DNA of 64,000 nt, taken from contig NC_087064.1 in the NCBI RefSeq assembly GCF_963678635.1, positions 82,699,847 through 82,763,846 on the forward strand, written 5' to 3'. The position numbers were made by a program, and so were the translations under genes. The stretch is from Symsagittifera roscoffensis. Taxonomy: Eukaryota > Xenacoelomorpha > Acoela > Convolutidae. This document shows, one piece after another, positions 10,110-19,723 of the stretch (within the stretch, counting starts at the first letter, position 1; each line of letters starts with the position of its first letter). A model generated the notes under the pieces. That model was not told where the DNA came from and searched no databases. It saw nothing but the letters and a program-made list of their open reading frames with translations.

Positions 10110-10530
10110 TTTCTACAGTGCATTCGTCAATAATGATACAAGATTTTTTGAAGGTCTCTACATAACCTAGTAATGAAGGAAGCATATCAATCAATTTATC
10201 ATAATAATCTCTTTGTAGTTGTAAAGATTGATTATTTTCCCATTAATTTCCATTGCTACGATATTGTACAAGTTCTATTTTTTTGGTATCTGATCTGTAT
10301 CCTATGTGAATTTTTCTTCAACCATTATGCAGAATCCACTCAAAATGAGATATTTGGGAGTCTACGTCCAAATTCTGCAAGTTTGGTAATTTTTGTGATT
10401 CTATAATTGTTAATGAAATTTTTTGGGGCTTTTCTTCTAGAACAATATGAAAAAGTCCCAATTTATTGTGAAGTTTTAAGAGTAAATTTCTTGAAAAACC
10501 AATATTCCAACTCATACTGTTCAACACCAA
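10110..10530 (-). pseudogene. Decayed Polinton minus-strand gene of unknown function
   Basis: An open stretch at 10530-10318 (70 codons, beginning near SWNIGFSRNLLLKLHNKLG) continues after a stop. Another open stretch towards 10110 contains YYDKLIDMLPSLLGYVETF. They may be one gene broken by a nonsense codon and a frameshift. I do not recognise a family. Confidence 0.4.
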
Positions 10531-10597
10531 TACTAAATGAAAAATGATTTTGAGGATAAATCGTTAAACTACAAGACAAAAACATAAACAACACAAA

Positions 10598-11137
10598 TTA
10601 TTGTACATTATAGTTCTCAACAAACATAAAATCTCCCAAAATTTGGGACAGTTCTTTGAATTCGTTCAAAGTATAGTTGACATAGGCAACTTGTTTCATT
10701 GCTTCATTCTCTTTTGCGGTGAACAGTTGAATCTGAATGTAGGAAGGTTTGTTAATATTGTACTTCTTGATCGTGACACAAATTTGTCTTCTATTGTATG
10801 TTGCTATGTCATACACTTTGTTGCAGTTGGCAAGCTCCTGATCCATAGTTGACTCTTTGTCAGAAGTGAGTTCCAATATAGGAACGAGTCCAAGGTTTTC
10901 AGCATCGTGAATAACAGTATTTCTAATTGCTGAGATTGCTTCTCCTTCTTTTTCACCAAGATAGACTTGCGGTCTTTTTTCGAGTTGTCCCAACTCATTT
11001 TTCTTGAATAGCTGAAAGCAGGGTTCAAAATAAATTTTCCCTTTGTAGGATTTTTGGGACCAAGCAAATCTACCGATTCTTGTTTGATTTTTTGAGAATT
11101 CAATGTAATTGGGACTTGTATCTTTTCTTGAGTACAT
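10598..11137 (-). CDS. Unknown Polinton protein, 179 codons, intact
   Basis: An uninterrupted frame with an ATG start. It is rich in Lys, Gln and Asn, with a YFEPCFQLFKKNELGQLEKR segment and a C-terminus predicted by eye to be mixed alpha/beta. No catalytic motif is recognised. It lies at the end of the minus-strand block, where other Polintons carry variable accessory genes. Confidence 0.5.
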   Translation of the reverse strand: MYSRKDTSPNYIEFSKNQTRIGRFAWSQKSYKGKIYFEPCFQLFKKNELGQLEKRPQVYLGEKEGEAISAIRNTVIHDAENLGLVPILELTSDKESTMDQELANCNKVYDIATYNRRQICVTIKKYNINKPSYIQIQLFTAKENEAMKQVAYVNYTLNEFKELSQILGDFMFVENYNVQ

Positions 11138-11342
11138 TTTTGAAGAACATACTGATCAGATGAAAAGAAATGAGAGAAATGACTTTGAGATTAAATGAAA
11201 TTGGAAGTAAACAATATGAGTCATTCACTGAACCATAAAAGGAAATAGAACTATGATTGGAATTTTTGAGGGAAACTTCCAAATATGGAATTGTGTAGGT
11301 GTTAGTGTTCCTATATAAATCCACAATTCTCAGCTAAAATCA

Positions 11343-11952
11343 TTGTTTCAGATGGCTGCAGCTATGTGTCAAGCTCTTTCCAGCTTTTATTCAGAGTATT
11401 GTCAAAAATTGCTATTTATTTCCGTTTCCAGTGATTTGTACGAAAAATATATAATAACCAATAATTTTTGTGTCTCTACCCACAATTCTTACTGTTCTTT
11501 GGAAAATTGTAAGTTCCACATACTTCTGATTGGTTCATCTTTCGATCAAATTTTACATCGATTGGGTAATTTTCATTTCACATACCAAATTATCGGTTGT
11601 CTTTACACTCTGTACAAATACAGATTTTATTCGAATGTTATTTCATCAACTGGCGTTGTTTTTCAATCAACTTGACCGCGCTGTTCATCACAATTTGAAA
11701 TGGAAAGGAGCAGAAAAAATGCCAAGTGTTGCAAAGAAAAGACTGTTACGCAAAAAATTCAAACGTCACTATTTATGTTCTAACCAGAAACTAGCTTCCA
11801 CACAAACTATTGGTTCAGCTTTTCTAGGAAGAGTTCGTAAAGTACAAAACTCAAAATATGAACATGATTTGTCAAAAATAATTGATTGTTTTATTGATGG
11901 TTATGGATTTGTAAATAGTGATCAAGTCAATTTTTCAATAAAAAACTTCTGA
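11343..11952 (+). pseudogene. Unknown plus-strand frames, possibly one broken gene
   Basis: An ATG at 11352 follows TGTTTCAG, which looks like a nematode 3' splice site. A 108-codon frame runs to 11675. A second frame, open to 11952, ends with a basic segment (MPSVAKKRLLRKKFKRHYLC) and a polar tail. The frames differ, so a frameshift or a small intron would be needed to join them. No family is recognised. Confidence 0.35.
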
Positions 11953-12118
11953 TATTCCATCTATTTTCACTCATATGTTTACAAAGTTACCATTAATTAC
12001 CGAAAAAAAATCACCGTTGTCAAAAACATTTGCAAAAAAATTTTCAAACATGTAAGAAAGATGTAATATTTCTTTTGATTTTCAAAAAGTTGCAAAAAAC
12101 ATTTCAAGTTTTTTAACA

Positions 12119-12720
12119 AGTTGTACAAAGTGTTTCAATTTTTTTGACATAATGCGAAAAGTGTTTCAACTTTTTTGAGAAGATTCGAAATGTGTTTCAA
12201 TTTTTTTAACAAGATGCGAAAAGTGTTTCAATTTTTCACTAAAAATGCGAAAAATGTTTCAATTTTTTCTACAAAAAGCTAAAAGTATTTTACTTTTTTC
12301 GATAAAATGCGAAAAGTGTTTCAATTTTTTCGACAAAATGCGAAAAGTGTTTTACTTTTTTCGATAAAATGCGAAAAGTGTTTCAATTTTTTTGACAAGA
12401 TGCGAAAAGTGTTTCACTTTTTTCGACAAAATGCGAAAAGTGTTTTACTTTTTTCGATAAAATGCGAAAAGTGTTTCAATTTTTTTGACAAGATGCGAAA
12501 AGTGTTTCACTTTTTTCGACAAAATGCGAAAAGTGTTTTACTTTTTTCGATAAAATGCGAAAAGTGTTTCAATTTTTTTGACAAGATGCGAAAAGTGTTT
12601 CACTTTTTTCGACAAAATGCGAAAATTGTTTTACTTTTTTCGACAGAATGCGAAAAGTGTTTTACTTTTTTCAATAAAATGCGAAAAGTGTTTCAATTTT
12701 TTCTACAAAGTGCTAAAAGT
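12119..12720 (+). repeat. 31-bp minisatellite inside the Polinton
   Basis: About 20 imperfect units of the form ATGCGAAAAGTGTTTCAA plus a T-run and CGACAA. The period is 31 bp, with a higher-order pattern of three variants (93 bp). The 93-bp higher-order unit keeps a frame open for 170 codons, giving a periodic peptide that is an artefact of the repeat. It lies between the plus-strand unknown frame and the acidic gene at 12941. Confidence 0.9.
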
Positions 12721-12940
12721 GTGTACAAGGTGCAATATCGATTAGGTAACTTTTTATTTGTATACAATTTTTGTAGTGTTTTTCCGAATATGTGTGCAAA
12801 AATTAGTTCGGAGCTCTAAATTAAGTTCTAATTGTTGTTCAATGGTTTACCTTGAACCTCTCATCTATTCTCATAATTAAAATGAAATTGAAGAAAATAA
12901 TTAATTACAGAAAACGAAGTTAATACCAAACAACCTTTGT

Positions 12941-13438
12941 TTACAAAAAGAGCTTTCGGGCAGCAGAAGAGATCTGGAGGTTCTCTATAGAACGCAGAGC
13001 TGGACGAGGTTCCATTGCTGGTGGTTGTTGTGGAGCTGGAGGCGTCATTGTTTCTGAGAAACCCTCATCTTCATCTATTGTGATGGGGTTATCGACTGAT
13101 CCTTCCTCCTCCCAAGGAAAGAGGAAGTCGTCGACTGGTTGAGCCACAAATCTTGAGTCCGGAATCTCGGGATAGTTCATTCCCACATGATCAGAAACTT
13201 CCCCCATCATTTGCATTTCTTCAAGTTGGTTCTCTGTGATGGGAACTTGCATCATATGATGTTCGTTGAAATCCCTTCGCATCACTTCCACCATGTGCCA
13301 GACTTGGATTGGGATATCCATTTGTGCCAGAAAAACTCCAGAGACTGTTTCTAGCACTTGAATTTGTACTAGATCAGGAGAAAATTCTACAGAGTACATG
13401 AGGTTGCTGTTTTGCACTGAGAAGATCATTTTGAGCAA
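12941..13438 (-). CDS. Acidic accessory protein with a SIM-like motif, intact
   Basis: A 165-codon open frame with ATG start in a mostly broken element. The first 60 residues look folded, with alternating hydrophobic strands (YSVEFSPDLVQIQVLETVSG). The rest is acidic and proline-rich. A DNPITIDEDE segment resembles a SUMO-interaction motif: a hydrophobic core followed by acids. A short conserved-looking C-terminus follows. It is preceded on its own sense strand by an array of ATTGG boxes (13578-13758). This suggests a strong promoter and perhaps a regulatory protein, but the function is not known. Confidence 0.55.
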   Translation of the reverse strand: MLKMIFSVQNSNLMYSVEFSPDLVQIQVLETVSGVFLAQMDIPIQVWHMVEVMRRDFNEHHMMQVPITENQLEEMQMMGEVSDHVGMNYPEIPDSRFVAQPVDDFLFPWEEEGSVDNPITIDEDEGFSETMTPPAPQQPPAMEPRPALRSIENLQISSAARKLFL

Positions 13439-13577
13439 TAAATTGAGTACAAGAGTAAAAATGAGAAAGAGTTGAGAGAGGGGTATTTGACGGAAGATAA
13501 GTTGAAATTAAGATATTTAGAGCTGAGAGAGCAGGTAGTTGACAGTAGGGGTACCTTCAACTCGAATGTGTGTGTTT

Positions 13578-13758
13578 AACCAATCAGAATTGATTTTCCT
13601 TATTTGGATTGTAGTCGTGTCTAATCAGATTTCAGCTTCCTTTTATGGGATTCTTGGATAAAAGTCGTGTCCAATCGGAAACAAAGCTCCATTTTGGGTA
13701 TTGTCGTTTCCAATCACAAAAAAGTTCATTTCTGTTCTAGTTGTCGTATCCAATCAGA
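13578..13758 (-). promoter_or_regulatory. Five-copy CCAAT-box array upstream of the acidic gene
   Basis: CCAATCAGA-type boxes occur at 13578 (AACCAATCAGA), 13614, 13664, 13703 and 13743. The last four are embedded in GTCGTRTCCAATCAGA-like 16-mers about 40-50 bp apart; the 13614 copy reads TAATC. They lie 140-320 bp upstream of the ATG at 13438. On that gene's strand they read TCTGATTGG. CCAAT boxes are NF-Y sites in animals; binding here is inferred. Confidence 0.65.
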
Positions 13759-14596
13759 AGACCCTTTTAAGGACTTAAATCTTCCAAATAAGTAAAAATA
13801 TACACAAAAGCAATTGCTAAAATAAATGACCAAAAGTTGTTTGTAGTAAAAATAAGAAATATTGCTGATATAAGTAACAAAGGAAAGAAAATTAATAAAA
13901 GTAACATCTCTGCAACCTTTTTCATCAAGTTAATTGAATTTTTTGTATGTAATCAATGAGAAATTACTGGTTTTTAAGTAGATAGTCAAGTTCTTTAGTT
14001 TTTATTTAAATTTGGGATGATAACTCAAAGTTGACGATTTTTTCTTCAAAGCAGACTCAAGCAGACTTAAGCAGACTTCTGGAAATTTCATTCCAAACCG
14101 AATCAAGCAGGATTTTGAACTTTGAAAATCTTTAAAGAAATGAAAGATTAAAGAACTTTGCTGTAGTGTTTTTATAAATTTGGGTTTTGGATAGGGGTAA
14201 AAAAGAGTTTTTGATATATTATCGTACGACTTTTTGATCAATTTCAAATTCTCGAGAATAAACAAAAATTATTTCCTTGTGAGGTGTAATTCAGCTGTAA
14301 GTTTAAAACTTTGATACGCAACATTTGAATCAAAAGTAAACTTTTTGATTGATTAAGTTTCTCTGAAGAGACCTTTACTTAGTCGGATAACTCTATTTTG
14401 TACAATAAAGACGTCCAAAAAATTATCAAAAATTAAGAGTCAACATCTATTTCATCAATAAGAAAATCAATTGGAATTTTTTCCTTTTTCTTGTAAAGTA
14501 ACTCGAGGAAGCTCAAATGCTTTTTGATAGACATTTTTCAAATAATGGTTAAGGTTTTTTAAAAATAATAAACAATTCACTTTTAGAAAATGCTGA
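13759..14596. other. AT-rich non-coding spacer of the Polinton
   Basis: No supported gene. An 87-codon minus frame at 14002-14265 is low-complexity and lacks any recognisable motif. A short direct repeat (AAGCAGACT, three copies near 14050-14075) is the only pattern noticed. Confidence 0.4.
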
Positions 14597-14662
14597 ATTC
14601 TGATTGGTTGATTTCCAACAAACAGTGTTACTAAAAGAATACTCAATTCTGATTGGTTGATT
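14597..14662 (+). promoter_or_regulatory. Paired ATTGG boxes upstream of DNA polymerase B
   Basis: The sequence AATTCTGATTGGTTGATT occurs at 14597-14614 and 14645-14662, about 220-290 bp before the polymerase ATG. Box and flank (CTGATTGG) match the sense-strand form of the array upstream of the acidic gene, so the two genes may share a regulator. Confidence 0.5.
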
Positions 14663-14883
14663 TTCTCTTAAAAAAAAAAGAAAAAAAAACTTATTTCATT
14701 CTGATTTTTTTTTATAATAAAAGCAACTGCTCTATACTTTGTATAACTACTTGAAATAAATTTCAAATATTTTTAACAATTCAAAGTAAGTAAAAATTTT
14801 TTTATTAAACTTTTTGAACATTTCAAATCTCCCAATTTGATTTGTACCAAGTACTAACAGCTTTATATTCTCCCATTTTTTAG

Positions 14884-17800
14884 ATGCCATCGCTGAATAG
14901 AAATGAGAAAGAGAAATGCGAGGATTGTGGTAAAGAGTACAGGTCAGCCGATGCGGCTCGACATCGCAAGAGTTGTGTGCGAGGAGTTATTTCTTGTCCG
15001 GAATGTAATTATTGTACTTACAACCAGCAAGAAATGTATTTCCATACGAGCAAGAAGCACGTAAAGTCAAACCCAAAGTCAACAAAGTGTGTATCGTGAG
15101 AGAAAGAATTTGCAAGCTATTATTCACTTCAACAGCATCGCAAGAAGGATCACGGAATGAAAGCTAGAAAAACGAGTGATTCTGTTGCTGATTTGAATAA
15201 AATCTTGGAAAACGAGGAGGATAGTGATCAGCTGATGAGTTGAATGCCTGTCAACACTTCTTGTCAGATACTGAGATGGAAAATGGACGCCACAAAGTAT
15301 TCAAATTTCAACTTTCAAAACTAGATCCTAATCTAGTTAATGAAAAACTGGATCACGTCTTTGAAAAACTTGATTGTGCAGCAAAAATCAACATTGCCTT
15401 GAGATTTGTGTTACGTAATATAAAAACAAGCGAATATCGTTATTTCTACGCTCATGAAAATAACACACTCTTTGATAAATCTATACTACTTTGTACTAAA
15501 GCAGACTTGAAAACTATTCAGAACAAGGTCAATAAGCAAGATATCATTGAAATTTGTACACAAGAGAGACAAAATACGAAATGGCGATTCAAGCTGAGCA
15601 CTAATGTGACCATTTTTGCAGCCTTACTGAAAAACGTACCTATGGGATGTCCAGATTCTGTGATTCCCGAACCACTTCTGATGAATCACCAAGTTAATTG
15701 TTTGATTTCGGATCAAGACACAAAACAACCATACAATGACAATTTGTGTTTGTTTCGAGCGCTTGCAGTTCATTTACATGGAACAACTGGTCTTGAAACA
15801 TCCACTTCCAAGATCTTTAACGATTTTCTGGGGAAATCGGGTTGTGATCCGAAACAGTTTCGTGGAGTTTCGATGGATAATCTACCAGTAGTTGAAGTTG
15901 TACTAGATAAAAACATCTTTATCTACGATATCAACATTGAAGATGGAGACTTCGTGGGAGAATTAGCTCGGAGAAGTATCGGTAAATATGAGAACACAGT
16001 GAAACTTCTACGATACAACAACCACTTTATTTACGTCAATAACATCGACAACTTCTTCAAATGCTTCCGATGCCCGACTTGCGATACATTTTTCCACAAA
16101 GCAGACCACTTCAACAAGCATCTCCTACGATGCAAAGATCGAATCAAAAACATTTACCCCAAAAATGTTTATACTCTACGAGAGACGTTATTTGAAAAAC
16201 TGGATGGGTTCAATATTGAGTACACAAAAGAACAAACCTTATTCAAAATTGTCGCTATTTTTGACTTTGAATCAATTTGTGTGCCATCCGAAGAACTAAA
16301 ACCAACCGAAACAATAACTTGGATTGGAAAGCTTGAACCTATATCAGTGTCAATTTCATCCAATTTGCTTGACAAACCCATTTTTTTTGTGTGACAAAGA
16401 TCCACAATCCCTCATTATTGACTTTGTGGCAAACTTGGAGTTGTTAGCCGGAAAAAAAATAAAACTGAAATGCGATCAAAGTTTCTGGAAATTGAAAATA
16501 ACATCAAAAAGCGATTACACACAATTTTCAGCATACTTAATGAACGAATTAGTTTCAACAAGATTGAAGCAAGAGAGTACGAAGATGAATGTATCGAGAT
16601 TGAGGAAGAAACAGACGCATCCACTCACTTTCTCAGGATTCAAAAAAATCAATTGATTGATTTGATGCAACATCTAGAGATATACACCAATACTCTACCA
16701 GTATTTGGATTCAACAGTGGTCGGTATGATATAAACCTCATTAAATCATACCTCATTCCCTACCTTATCAACGAACAAGAAATTGAACCATCAGTTATCA
16801 AGAAAGCAAACAATTTTGATTCCTTCAATTTGGAGATGTTCAGCTTCTGGACGTTATGAAGTTTTTGGGTGGAGCTACTACCTTAGACTCTTTTCTAAAA
16901 GCTTACAAAGCCATTGAGCTGAAAGGATACTTTCCATACGAGTGGTTTGATACTGCGAACAAGCTTGATGAACAACAACTACCCTCGTATGATGACTTCT
17001 ACAGCAAACTGAAGAATAGTAACCCTCTCGATAAAGAGTTCGATGATTATCAAAAACTTCTTAACACTGGGATAACTGAAGAGCAAGTCTTGAAAAAACT
17101 CGGTCTCAAAACCAAACCAGCTACGGGATTGGAAAACTACAACTACCTTAAATCTATCTGGGAACAGGAAAAGATGACAACATTTCGCGACTTTCTACGG
17201 TGATATAACAACAAAGATGTTGTTCCTACCCTTGTTGATATGCCGAAAATGATTGAATTTTTCATGACAAAGGGATAGATATGTTAAAGCTCGGCTGCAC
17301 ACTGCCGAATCTAGCCAACATCTGTCTACACAAATCAACCGACTATAAGTTTTACCCATTTTTTTCGAGTGATAGTGACTTGCTTGAAAAAATACGGGAA
17401 GATATGACCGGTGGTCCCTCAATTGTTTTCACAAGGAAAGCAGTAGCATATGAAACCTTTATTCGAAAATCAAAAAAATTGTGTAAATCAATCGTTGGGA
17501 TTGATGCTAGTCAACTCTATCCTTATTCTATGTGTCAAGATAAGCCCACATGTTTGTATACGAGATGGGACTACAATGAAGAAACACAAAAATTCAAGGC
17601 AAGGCAAAATCGAGTTCGAACATTTGAAAATATGGTCATGTCATACTTTCAAGCAACCAGAACTGAATGTAAAATTGAGAGTTACTACACTACAGGAAAA
17701 CAGAAAAAAATTGATTGTTTTAGTGTTGATGGTTATTGCAACCATTGTAAGACTGTCTTTGAAGCAATGGGTTGTTATTTCCATTTTTGTCCTTGTCAAG

Positions 17801-19157
17801 AAGCTAGACCAAGCCTAACTGATGATGATATCAAACGAGGAACCAAGAAAAGAGAAATGGTTGAGCTTCGAAAAGACTACATTCGAGAAAAAGGATACTC
17901 TATAGAAGAAATGTGGGAGTGTAGCTGGTGGGATCAATTTAAAAACAATGTAGACGTGAAAAATCACGTTAGAACTCACTTTCCCTTCAAGAGACCTCTT
18001 TCTGCCAATTCACTAGTGCAAAACATTAGAAATGAAAAAATGTTCGGCTATGTGCAATGCGATCTGAGTGTTCCAGATGAGCTTAAGCAAAATTTTCCAA
18101 TTTCCCACATATTTTCAAAAAAATTGATGTTTCCAGAAACGATATTGGTGAATATATGAAGACATATGCGGAAGAAAACGATTTGTTAAAACAATCGCAA
18201 AGAATGTTGATATCGAGCTTCAAATTGATCAACGGAACACTTATCACACCACTTTTCAATTTTTACTTGGATCTAGGACTACAATGTACAAAAATTCATC
18301 GTTTTGTACAAAACACACCGCATAAAGTATTCAACAGTTTTGTTCAGTCTGTTGTTGATGCTAGGCGAGCCGGCGATGAAAGTCCATTATCTGATGTAGT
18401 AGCTGAAACAATGAAACTTCTAGGAAACAGTTCCTACGGCTATCAAAGAATAGACAGATCAAAACATACAATGACAAAATATCTTGGAGACGAAAAAACC
18501 CACAAAGCTATCAATAACCAATTCTTCAAGAAACTTAATATCGTAGCTAAAGATTTTTATGAAGTGGAACTTGTTAAATCTACTATAGAGCATCGTGAAC
18601 CAATTATAGTAGGGTTTTTTATAGTACAGTATGCCAAGTTGAGAATGTTGGAGTTGTATTATAACTTTTTCGATGAATTTTCGAAATGGATACAGATTCC
18701 CTCTTTTTGGCTTTGGCAGAAGAAGATTTGAATGATTGTATCCTTCCCAGCAAGCGAGCAGAATGGACTGAAAGGCGAAGCAAGGACTGTCGAGACAGTT
18801 TCAGAGCAGATGCAAAAAAAAAAAAACTTTTTTCCCGGTACTTGCTGTTCTAAACATAAGAAACATGACAAGAGAGAACCATGATTGTTCAAGGAGGAGT
18901 TCAGATGCACCGAAATGTTATGCCTGTGTAGTAAAACCTATTGCTGTTACGATAGTAAAAGTCAAAAGTATAAGTTTAGCAGTAAAGGTCTGAACAAACG
19001 TGCATTAGAAGACTCTGGAGATGGATGAGGCATTGAATTTGAAGTCAACGAATAGCAGTCGCAACTTATGAACAAACTAAAAAAGGACTGAGCTATTTTT
19101 ACCCTAAACGGGAAGTTGAATGTGATGAAATACATACTAAACCTCTAAACTTGTAAG
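14884..19157 (+). pseudogene. Protein-primed family B DNA polymerase (Polinton pPolB), heavily broken
   Basis: The start ATG follows TTTTTTAG, a possible splice acceptor. N-terminal Cys/His pairs (CEDCGKEYRSADAARHRKSC; CPECNYC) form zinc-finger-like units. The next finger is cut by a TGA at 15097 where Cys is expected. A long frame (15240-16394) holds NDNLCLFRALAVHLHG, CPTCDTFFHKADHFNKHLLRC and the exonuclease I motif (AIFDFES). Exonuclease II (FGFNSGRYDINL) is in 16470-16859. The FLGGATTLDSF block opens 16856-17203. Polymerase motif A (GIDASQLYPYSM) is in 17281-18159. Motif B (KLLGNSSYGYQ) is in 18156-18731. The motif C Asp-Thr-Asp-Ser is present near 18688 but in another frame, after a small deletion. 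The C-terminal region decays through to about 19157. It copies the element genome from a protein primer; this copy cannot function. Confidence 0.95.
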
Positions 19158-19477
19158 AGATTTTGTAGTAAAATTGTATACGATGCTGTGAATTAATACA
19201 TTTTCTCTGTAATTAACCTTTTTTTCGAAAAAACTCTTTTTAAACGCTACGTTTGGATTAACAGTATGTTGTTTTTTGATTAGAAAAACTTTTACAATCT
19301 GGAAAATTGGCTAAATCGAGCTCCAAAAAACTCGGGTGCCAAAAATTTTTTTGAAACTTACCATCTGAAACTTTACCATCTTACCATCTGAAACCTACCA
19401 TTATAATACATTAGGAATCCTATTCCCTAATGAGTTCTTAATTCCCTACAATGAATTTCTTATACATAGGGAAATCT
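19158..19477. other. Non-coding right subterminal region of the Polinton
   Basis: No gene. From about 19340 it contains a degenerate extra copy of the inner terminal-repeat motifs (GAAACTTACCATCTGAAAC units and TAATACATTAGG), suggesting a partial duplication of the terminal repeat. Confidence 0.55.
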
Positions 19478-19717
19478 ATACATGGGAAATTCGGGCGCCG
19501 AAAATTTTTCTGAAACTTACCATCTGAAACTTACCATCTGAAACCTCGTACCTTAATACATTGGGAAACCTATTTTCTATCTTAATACATTGGGAAATCT
19601 ATAGCCTATGTTAATACATAGGGTGAGGACCGGATACTCTATAGCTTATGTTAATACATGGGGGTCCTCACCCCCCCCCCCCCCCCCCCCCGCTGAACTG
19701 CCCCAACATATACTACT
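19478..19717 (-). repeat. Right terminal inverted repeat of the Polinton
   Basis: It ends ...CCAACATATACTACT at 19717, the reverse complement of the left tip. It carries a 21-C run (19671-19691) matching the left G run, and the same TATGTTAATACAT and CTTACCATCTGAAA subrepeats in inverse order. The inner limit is approximate. Confidence 0.9.
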
Positions 19718-19723
19718 GAAAAC
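19718..19723. repeat. Target-site duplication, right (GAAAAC)
   Basis: A perfect copy of 1978-1983, immediately outside the right tip. Confidence 0.95.

Larger units (their letters stand above)
1984..19717. mobile_element. Maverick/Polinton DNA transposon (17,734 bp), degenerate
   Basis: The element has terminal inverted repeats, a 6-bp target duplication and the diagnostic Polinton gene set: protein-primed DNA polymerase B, retroviral-type integrase, FtsK/HerA-type packaging ATPase, adenain-like protease, and major and minor jelly-roll capsid proteins. Capsid, protease and integrase genes are on the minus strand; the polymerase is on the plus strand at the right end. Base composition is visibly more AT-rich than the flanking retroelement. 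Frameshifts and stops in the protease, capsid genes, ATPase and polymerase mean it is not autonomous now. I saw no fusogen-like or envelope gene in it. Confidence 0.97.

Noticed and set aside
12119-12720. CRISPR-like array
   Set aside because: Units are contiguous with no unique spacers, and the context is eukaryotic mobile DNA.
12307-12819. 170-codon plus-strand frame with repeated MRKVFQFF-type units
   Set aside because: Artefact of the 31-bp repeat; three units make 93 bp, which keeps the frame open.
14002-14265. 87-codon minus-strand frame in the Polinton
   Set aside because: AT-rich spacer without motifs, promoter context or similarity to known Polinton genes.
1984-19717. Fusogen or other cargo gene in the Polinton
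   Set aside because: Every long frame was examined; none shows signal peptide plus ectodomain plus anchor, and no protease-like cargo apart from the capsid-type protease was seen.
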